From Proteromonas lacertae (taxonomy: Eukaryota; Sar; Bigyra; Opalinata; Proteromonadidae): 64,000 bases of DNA. The notes below the pieces were generated by a model, which was given only the letters and a program-made list of their open reading frames with translations, was not told the DNA's origin and made no database searches. How positions within the stretch are numbered: position 1 is the stretch's first letter; the number at the start of each line of letters is the position of its first letter. The translations under genes and the position numbers were made by a program. The stretch covers positions 1 to 64,000 of the forward strand of contig NGBS01001194.1 of assembly GCA_002245135.1 (NCBI GenBank). Reading direction: 5' to 3'. Below, piece by piece: positions 54,176-64,000 of the stretch.

Positions 54176-55148
54176 ATGTCTTGTATATCGATTGATTTAT
54201 TATGTGTAGCTTGTGAAAACTGTAAAATACTAGAAGATAAACTTGCAGAAAGCCAACAGTGGATTATTATTATGCATAAATTAATTGAAAAGCATGGTTT
54301 ACTTGATGAACTCCATGAAATGGAATTGGAACAGGAAAATGAAGAACAAGAAGCAGAATACGAAGAGGAAGAAGGAAATGCTCCTCCTTGTCCTTCTACT
54401 GAAGAAGAAGATGTTGAAATAAAGAGTATAGTTATTTATATGTAATGATGTTTATAGTGCCTAAAAAAGTGACAAACAACAGAGTAAATGTAATATTTGA
54501 AAAAGCTGATCCTCACACAGCTAAAGAACTGATTTTAGATAGTACGAATATATAGTTTTAATAAATATAATTGAAAATAGACAAAACTGATATGAATATG
54601 GTAGAACTGAAACAATCTCTTCAAAATATTCTTTGTTATAGATATTTAGAGAAATTATCATTAAAGAATATTCGATTAGAAGACAGTCATATCAAATATC
54701 TTCATACTAAGCTATACAAAAGTTGTCCAAATATAAAAATATTAAATTTATCTTGTAATATTATAATATTTTATAATAAATAGATAATAACCTAACAGAT
54801 CCAACTGGTTTATTTGTGATGATAAAACATTTAAAAGATTTAGAAGAACTTGATATATCTAATAATAAACTAGGTTATGGAAGTGCAGAAAGACTAGCGA
54901 AAGTCTTACCAAGTTTAGAAAAACTGAAATTCTTATATATTCAAAAGAATGATTTTTCAGTGACAAGTGCTTGGCCAATCGTGAATGTGTTAAAGAAGAA
55001 GAAGAGTGTGACTGTGTTCTTAATGGGACGTATATATTAATATAATAATGTAATTGTAATAGCTGATAATATTGGTAAAACTGACTGTCGTATTCTTCAA
55101 GAGAGTTTGCAAAACACTCGAAGTTGGGATAATTTGCATATTGGTTAA
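54176..55148 (+). CDS. Leucine-rich-repeat protein, five exons
   Basis: Exons are 54176-54425, 54458-54541, 54581-54754, 54784-55029 and 55063-55148, separated by introns of 32, 39, 29 and 33 nt, all GT..AG, which keep one frame to a TAA at 55146-55148. The protein (about 280 residues) has a short coiled-coil, an acidic stretch (EQENEEQEAEYEEEEG), then ribonuclease-inhibitor-like LRRs (YLEKLSLKNIRLEDSHIKYL, ILNLSYNNLTD, LEELDISNNKLGYGSAERLA). No membrane segment. Similar small LRR proteins are common in flagellated protists. Specific function is unknown. Confidence 0.75.
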
Positions 55149-55437
55149 GTAAAATATATAAATAATGTAATAATAATGTGATATATATTGTTTATTTGTA
55201 TTATGGATGATTAAAAATGATTAATAATGAATAGATGAGAAAATGAAAGATATATCAGAAGAAGAAAAGAAAGAAATATCATTTCTATAATTATATAAAA
55301 AGTGTATTGTTATTTCAAAATTAACACATAAAACAATAATATCAAAAAGAGTATAAAAACATATAATATCCACTTTTATATTTAAGGATATTGTTGATCA
55401 GTAAATGATCTTTGTCGAACTATTAATATTAAATTGT
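55149..55437. other. Intergenic, 3' ends of convergent genes
   Basis: 289 bp of AT-rich DNA between the convergent LRR and YAK1-like genes; no gene is seen. Confidence 0.4.
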
Positions 55438-57816
<2,379 letters not shown>

Positions 57817-57929
57817 TTATATAATGATTTAAAATATAAAAGATTTTTTACTCTAATAATAAATGAAGCATATATCAATAGACTATATTTAAGTCAATTC
57901 TAAATCAAGCTTCTGAATAAGGCTTGAAG

Positions 57930-59380
57930 ATGAGTAGAAGAATTGCTTATTTTTATGATTGTATAGATTTTATCATTGATTTGTAGCTCAAATCGGTGAC
58001 TATTACTATGCACCAGGTCATCCGATGAAACCTCAAAGAATAAAGATCACTCATGCACTATTATTGTCATATGGTCTATATAGATACTTATCAGTTTATG
58101 TATTATTGTTATATCTATTTTTATATAGCGTCCACATTTAGCAACATATCAAGAACTCACACAATTCCATTCTGACGAATATGTTGACTTTCTAAGTAGA
58201 ATAACACGAAATAATGCAAAAGATTTCACAGAACAAATGCACCGATGTATTATAGTATTCATATCTTTTATCAAATAGTTTCAATTGGTGAAAGTGACTG
58301 TCCAATATTCGAGAAAATGTATAATTTCTGTCAACAATATGCAGGAGGTTCATTAGATGCTGCAGTAAGATTAAATCATAAACTAAACGATATTTGTGTA
58401 AATTGGTCAGGAGGTTTACATCATGCAAAGAAGACTGAAGCTAGTGGGTTTTGTTATATTAATGACATTGTATTAGCTATATTAGAACTACTGAAATACC
58501 ATGCCAGAGTGATGTATATAGATATTGATATTCATCATGGAGATGGTGTGGAAGAAGCATTTTATAATTGTGATAGAGTAATGACTGTGTCGTTTCATAA
58601 ATTTGGTGATTATTTCCCTGGAACTGGGGATATTGACGAAATAGGTGTAAAGAAAGGAAAATATTTTGCTGTTAATGTTCCATTAGATGATGGAATAGAT
58701 GATGCAACATATGAGTCAATATTTAGACCTGTATAATTAATAACATTACATTTTTCCTTTAATTTTCCATTTTAATAGATAATAACAGAATGTATTAATA
58801 AATTCAGACCTGGTGCTATTGTATTACAATGTGGAGCTGATAGTATCACTGGAGATCGTTTAGGTTGTTTTAATCTCTCTCTAAGGGGACATGGAGCTTG
58901 TGTTACATTTGTTAAATCATTTAATATTCCTACACTAGTACTAGGTGGTGGTGGATACACAGTGAGGAATGTAGCGAGATGTTGGTCATTTGAGACTAGT
59001 TTACTACTGAATCAGAATATTAGTAATTCAATACCACCTAATGAGTATATTGGATCATTTGCACCTACCTATGCATTACACTTAATACCTAACGCTGATA
59101 TGGATAATAAAAATTCTGCTGAGAAGTTGGAAGCTAAGAAAAATATGATTTTAGAGAATATTCGAATATTGGAAGCTGCTCCAAGTGTTCAATTGAATTA
59201 TGTACCTCCAGATTGGAAAACAAGAGAAGAAGAAAAAGAAGAAGATCCTGATGTAAGAAATGTTGATAGTATATATATTAGTTTGTGATTATATATTGTA
59301 TAGAGGATGGATTGGATGAGAATGTTCAACATGAATCAGAATATTATGATGGTGAAAGAGATGTTGATCATACTGAATAA
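57930..59380 (+). CDS. HDAC: Class I histone deacetylase (RPD3/HDAC1-3 type)
   Basis: Six exons joined by five short GT..AG introns (for example 57960-57984 and one of about 49 nt near 58731-58779) give one frame from [10 protein letters not shown] to the TAA at 59378-59380. Diagnostic blocks are [47 protein letters not shown] (catalytic His-His and zinc site), [16 protein letters not shown] (Asp-x-His zinc ligands), [30 protein letters not shown] and [17 protein letters not shown]. The acidic C-terminal tail is typical of RPD3-type enzymes. It deacetylates histone lysines in corepressor complexes. All catalytic residues are present. Confidence 0.95.
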
Positions 59381-59512
59381 ATTCCATTTTTAGATTAATT
59401 TTTGAATATAAAATTTGTTGTAAATTTTCTTTTTTTTCAATTGTTTTTTAATTTAAAAATTTTGATCCGAAAACAGAGATTATTTGAACCGTATTTTCAT
59501 ATTTTATTGAAA

Positions 59513-61377
59513 ATGTCAGGAACGCCTCACAAAAAGAGAAAGTTGAATGATTGTATATAATATATGACATTTATACATTCTATTAGCATCAAGAAAATAC
59601 AGTTCAGATTCTTCAATATCAATATCTTCTGTAGAGGATTCTGAACAACCACAAAAGCAATCTTCGTTGAGACTGTTGAAATGTCCACATTGTGGTAAAT
59701 ATCCATTAAGAGGTGAGAGAGGAATTAGAGCACATGTCTCTGTAAGTTGTCCAGTGATAAACAAAACTGCAAAATTAGAAGGAAAAGACAGTGAAGTTGT
59801 AAATGGAATATGCACCTATTGTAACAAAAGTGGTTTACTTATTTGTTGTGATACTTGTCCAGCCATGTATCATCGAAGATGTTTATTAGCAATGAACAAT
59901 ACAGCAGATGTAGGAGATGGTTTTTGGAGTTGTCCAAGATGCGTAGAAAAGAAGAATCAAAAATTAACTTGTCCATGTTGTAATACACTTATAGAACGTG
60001 GTTTAGAAGGTATGAAAATCCATATGAAATCACTCTGTCAAAAATTAAACAGAATACAATGGCGAGTAATCTACAGAGAGTTTACTAATAAAACAGCTCA
60101 ATGTATGATTTGTCACAAAGTGGATAACTTGATATTTTGTGATAACTGTACTTTATTTTACCATTTAAATTGTTTATGTCCTCCTTTGACTGATATTCCA
60201 GATGGACCTTGGAATTGTCCGAAATGCATTTCAGAAGGGTTAGTTCCAGGTAATAAAGATGAAGCTATTAAGAATTTAAAGAGAATGTTTGCATTACCAC
60301 AGAAGCAGAAGATTGTCTTATCAAAGAATTCATCAAAAAGGAATTTGAAAAATGGTAATAATAATAATGGATATTTATCACCATCTTCACCTAATGATAA
60401 TTATTTGAGCAGCAATTCATCAACACCAGAGTATATATTTATCCTTATATTTATTTCACTTTTTTTCTATTTTAACCTTTTCTTTGTTTTTCTTCTTTTT
60501 AATATTATCATTCATTCTATTATTATAAAATAGTCACATTTTAATCCCCTCAGTTCCATCATCAGCTTCCTCTTCAGCAGTCTCATCTCCAAATATGCGA
60601 ATATCACCATCCATCATGAGATCCAAATCAAACTCCTCCAAACTCAGTGGTAATAGCAGTGGAAGCAGCAGACATCGGCCACAATCTAATAAAATGTCAT
60701 TACATACATCATTCTTACAACAACAACAGCAACAATTGAATGAATTTAAGAATTTCAATAAATTAAAGAATTTACCTTTACAATCAATGGGTGGTAGTGG
60801 TGGAAGTAGTATTCCTATCAATTCATTTACAGCTTCATCATCATCATCTTCTTCTTCTCCAAATGGAATTTCATCATCTTTACCAATTGTTTCTTCATTA
60901 TCAACTACAATTAATAATAATAATATTAACATACCATCAGCTATGAATATGCTAATGATGAAAAATCCAAATCCAAATAACCGTCAATTATTAACTATCT
61001 CTTCTTCGTTAGGAAGTGCCAATACAGCTACTTCACCTATTATCAATACGAATTTAAATAATTATAATTTATCTTCTAGTTTACCTTCACCATCATCTTC
61101 ACCTATTTTATTGTCAATGAATATGTTAAATTCAAATGTTACAACCACTACAACATCATTATCAAATCCAACAATAACTAAACCAAAACTATCCCCAGAA
61201 GAACTTTATGGAATTTTGTCATCTATTCGATCATTACATTTGAGAATGGCGGGACAGTTGGAAATTGATAAATTGCGACAAGATATTAGTACTAGATGTG
61301 CTTATGATGATATTTTAGTAATACAGACAGAATTAAGACAACAAGAAAGGATATTGAGAGAACACCTTGGATATTAA
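59513..61377 (+). CDS. Double PHD-finger protein with low-complexity tail
   Basis: Exon 1 is a short basic start (MSGTPHKKRKLND) followed by an intron of about 33 nt. The main exon has a C2HC/C2HH-like zinc motif (CPHCGKYPLRGERGIRAH), a PHD finger (CTYCNKSGLLICCDTCPAMYHRRC ... WSCPRC), a second C2HC-like motif (CPCCNTLIERGLEGMKIH) and a second PHD finger (CMICHKVDNLIFCDNC ... CPKC). An intron of about 102 nt leads to a Ser/Asn/Gln-rich region and a short C-terminal helical part (MAGQLEIDKLRQDISTRC). PHD fingers of this type often bind histone tails, so it is probably a chromatin reader; it lies next to the HDAC gene. Confidence 0.85.
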
Positions 61378-61424
61378 TTATTTATATTTATATTATTATT
61401 ATTATTATTTTAATTAATAAATTA

Positions 61425-63115
61425 TTACTGGGTAGATGGTCTAATTTTGAAGATTCTTTCTAAGTTTCTAGTTTTCTTGATAGTATTTACTAGATCTTCA
61501 TTCTTTCTTTTCACTCCATCTATTTGTTCCATCATATTCCTCTGTATTCTTTTAAATTTACTTCTTAAATCAGAATCAATGTCTGGATCGTATGATAAAT
61601 AGTCTTGAAACAACAATTCTTCTATTTCATATAGTTTATGTAATAAAGTAGTATAAAACTCCTTCGCTTTCTTTGTCAAAGTTTCACATTGTGCTATACA
61701 ATTCTCATTCAGTTGATCAACAGGGTATTCATCATAATTAATAACAGGTGCATTATCTAAACCATATGGATTTTCTAAATTGATAATAAAAGATTCAGGA
61801 TTTTTATTATAAACATCTTGTGGAGATTGATACATTAGAAATGGTTCTGATGGAATATTGACTATTTTTTCTCTTAAATCTATTGGATAGATGGAAGGTA
61901 ATTTAACATAATGTAATTTGGGAATATAATGAAACTATACATAAAATAATAATATATATTTATACTTGAATAATAAACTCAGGCAATATACTCTGATGTC
62001 TTTGTAATAAAAATTCCTTCGTTTTACTATGAAAATAGTTCTGTTTCTTCTCAAAACAAGTTGAAGGAAATTCATTTAATGGTTTATTAATCACTTCAGT
62101 ATCATAGATTAACGTTCTACATAATACAATATAATAACGATTATCATTGGATAATTTATTCTGTAAATTCTGAAATGTCACATATTTTGAAAATAAAAAT
62201 GGAGGAAATAATGGTTTTGATTCTTTTACTAAACTTTCCAGCGGATTATATTCGTTAATTGGAGTATACCAAAGTTTAAATACTCTTTTTTCTTTATGGG
62301 AAGTTGAGAATCCATATACTGCAACATGAGCTAAAGATTCTGTTGGAATTAATGTAAATAATCCATTCAATGAATATTTCTTTAATTTTTGTTTTTCATC
62401 GTTGAATTGAGTTAATAAATAATTATTTGTTAATTTATAAACATTTTCAACTGTTATTCCATCATATTCTGTTTTTCGGAAATAACTAGGTGATATATTC
62501 TCCATTACTGCTTTTATACATCGATCTCTAGTTGTATCTCCTTCTTTTAATTCTTCTAATATGATTTTTTCATTACAATATGTATTTACATATAAACTGA
62601 ACAATTCTAATTTGTAAGTTTCATCCACAGATTTTTGATCAACTTCAAGTAATTTCATTTTGTAATTTGTTACACAGTTATTTAATGACATGTCAATTTG
62701 TAATATTGATTTACATAACACAGATATTTCAACGGAATAGTAATCAAATAATATGGTTATTACTTTCCACCATAATCGGATTGGTTTTATAAAATCATTG
62801 AAATTTTGTTCATCAGTTAGACTGGTAGTTGATAATAAGTGAGATCTTGTATTGGCTGTTAAAGACAGATGTAACATTAGGGATTGTATTGATCTGTGTA
62901 TATCCTTTATTTTCGAATAGGAATTAGATTCTATTACTTTAGAAAGACTTACTTACATACCTCTTTTCATTATATCAATCAAATAATCGGATATTTTATT
63001 CATTCCATTTAAACAATCTTTACTATACAATTTTATATCATCAAATATACGATAACATGTGTTGAACAGATAAATAGTCTAAATCTGTTATTATATTATC
63101 TTCTTCTGTTGCCAT
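61425..63115 (-). CDS. Orphan protein with PARP/ART-like catalytic-fold segment
   Basis: The gene starts at ATG 63115 (MATEEDNIITDLDY). Introns of 34 and 24 nt near 63.05 and 62.95 kb and one of 31 nt at about 61925-61960 keep frame. The helical N-terminal half has no recognised domain. The stretch AHVAVYGFSTSH ... YYIVLCRTLIYDTEV ... KEFLLQRHQSILPEFIIQF is ordered like the second half of a PARP-type ADP-ribosyltransferase fold (lCRVl..., EyvvY....ILPEYLI.Y). The usual His-Tyr-Glu triad is not evident, so it may be an inactive pseudo-ART. The C-terminal part is a coiled coil (RKNEDLVNTIKKTRNLER). Identity is uncertain. Confidence 0.55.
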
Positions 63116-63372
63116 TCTATTTATATTACTAATTATTAATATTATAAAACTATATAAACTTCTATACAATTCAGATTTCAAATTTCGTTTTAAAATGGAT
63201 CAAGTTTTGAATCAAGCCTACTTTATATTTTGAATGAATTTTATCTTTGAGAATGTTATTATGATTAAGTAAATCTTAATAAACAATATATGAAAGACAA
63301 GTATTAAAAATATATAAATTCTTAAACTAATCTTTCTTTCAATTAACAATATAAGGTATATATATTGATGAT

Positions 63373-63969
63373 TTAGTTTTGATGAGCATTTTTCTTCTGT
63401 TGAGCTTTCAATACTATCTCTTCATTCTTCTTCTCAGCTGCTTTGTTTGTTGTGGTGGAAATCTTTCCATTATTTTCATCGATTATTAATGGTCTTGTCC
63501 AAGCATCACCAGCTTTAGGTTTTTGATTCTTAAAATCTCTGAAACATTCTACCCATTTCTTACATATTTCTACTCCATTTTCACTTTCTACTTTCAAATG
63601 AATCTTTCTTTCTTTATCACCAACTTCAAAGGTCTTTAAGTTTGATTCATTGATCTTTAATATTAATGTGAAATCATTAGCACCATCACTATATTCAATA
63701 CCACTGTAACAACTTAATGGAATACTTTGTTTCTCATCAATATATACTTTACCATAATAACTAGGAACCATTGAATCATAGATTCTAAACATAGCTGGTT
63801 CAAAATATAATACACAATATCTTCGTTGATATTTATCTACTATTCTATCTCTTCCTTCTTTCAATAAATATCCTTCCATTATTACTTCATAACTAAATGG
63901 TTTGTAAATATCATCATCTGTTACTTCATTTTCTTGTTTTATTTTATCAATTGGAATTATTGTTTCCAT
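63373..63969 (-). CDS. PH-domain protein
   Basis: Residues about 28-145 form a pleckstrin-homology fold: MEGYLLKEGRDRIVDKYQRR then YCVLYFEPAMFRIYD (strands 1-3), a middle strand GANDFTLILKI, and a closing amphipathic helix GVEICKKWVECFRDF with the invariant tryptophan. A short Lys/Glu-rich tail follows. PH domains bind phosphoinositides or proteins at membranes. No catalytic domain is attached (198 residues). The start at 63969 is the only ATG before the domain, but the gene lies 31 bp from the window edge, so an upstream exon outside cannot be excluded. Confidence 0.75.
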   Translation of the reverse strand: METIIPIDKIKQENEVTDDDIYKPFSYEVIMEGYLLKEGRDRIVDKYQRRYCVLYFEPAMFRIYDSMVPSYYGKVYIDEKQSIPLSCYSGIEYSDGANDFTLILKINESNLKTFEVGDKERKIHLKVESENGVEICKKWVECFRDFKNQKPKAGDAWTRPLIIDENNGKISTTTNKAAEKKNEEIVLKAQQKKNAHQN

Positions 63970-64000
63970 TATCTTTTCACTCTTTTCAATATCATTCTTG

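Overview
The window is a chromosome end of a compact, very AT-rich nuclear genome. It opens with about 400 bp of CCCTAA telomere repeat, and the G-strand (TTAGGG) runs out of the left edge. The organism is a flagellated unicellular eukaryote that I cannot name. Flagellar genes (CFAP92-like, IQCH-like) are present. Introns are tiny GT..AG introns, mostly 26-45 nt and some 75-100 nt, and many genes have none. Intergenic gaps are often only 25-130 bp. One EGF protein (47.5-48.8 kb) looks like stramenopile-type EGF/mastigoneme proteins, a weak taxonomic hint.

Region 1 (0.4-13.8 kb) is a dense subtelomeric glycan locus. It holds two FkbM-type methyltransferases, four paralogous GT-A glycosyltransferases, a GT64-like enzyme, a GT15 (Kre2/Mnt1) mannosyltransferase-like enzyme, a fucosyltransferase-like enzyme and two AT3-SGNH O-acyltransferases. 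Nearly all are type II or multi-pass membrane proteins, so they probably build and decorate a surface or secreted glycan in the Golgi. Seven minus-strand genes (13.6 to 4.2 kb) lie head to tail; five of the six junctions are gaps of 54 bp or less or an overlap.

Region 2 (13.9-22.3 kb) is repeat-rich. Three copies of one repeat (two forming a 780-bp inverted pair) surround broken fucosyltransferase genes. A decayed adhesin 3' end follows. A 1.1-kb-arm palindrome then carries two outward-facing 5S rRNA genes.

Region 3 (22.5-33.7 kb) holds a broken polycystin/REJ-like receptor with TSP1 and EGF modules and a giant secreted EGF protein with about eight internal repeats.

Region 4 (33.8-64 kb) mixes conserved eukaryotic genes with surface genes: CFAP92-like, a tandem RAMA-domain nuclear protein, a large He_PIG/PA14 membrane adhesin, the EGF protein, IQCH-like, UTP7, an LRR protein, a YAK1-type kinase, a class I histone deacetylase, a PHD-finger protein, an ART-like orphan and a PH-domain protein.

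The most unusual signals are the operon-like glycan cluster, the 5S palindrome, the multi-RAMA protein, and a set of residual reading-frame breaks that are mostly of the +1 type and confined to a few long genes. Exon structures were deduced by eye from frame continuity and GT/AG dinucleotides and are not backed by transcripts.
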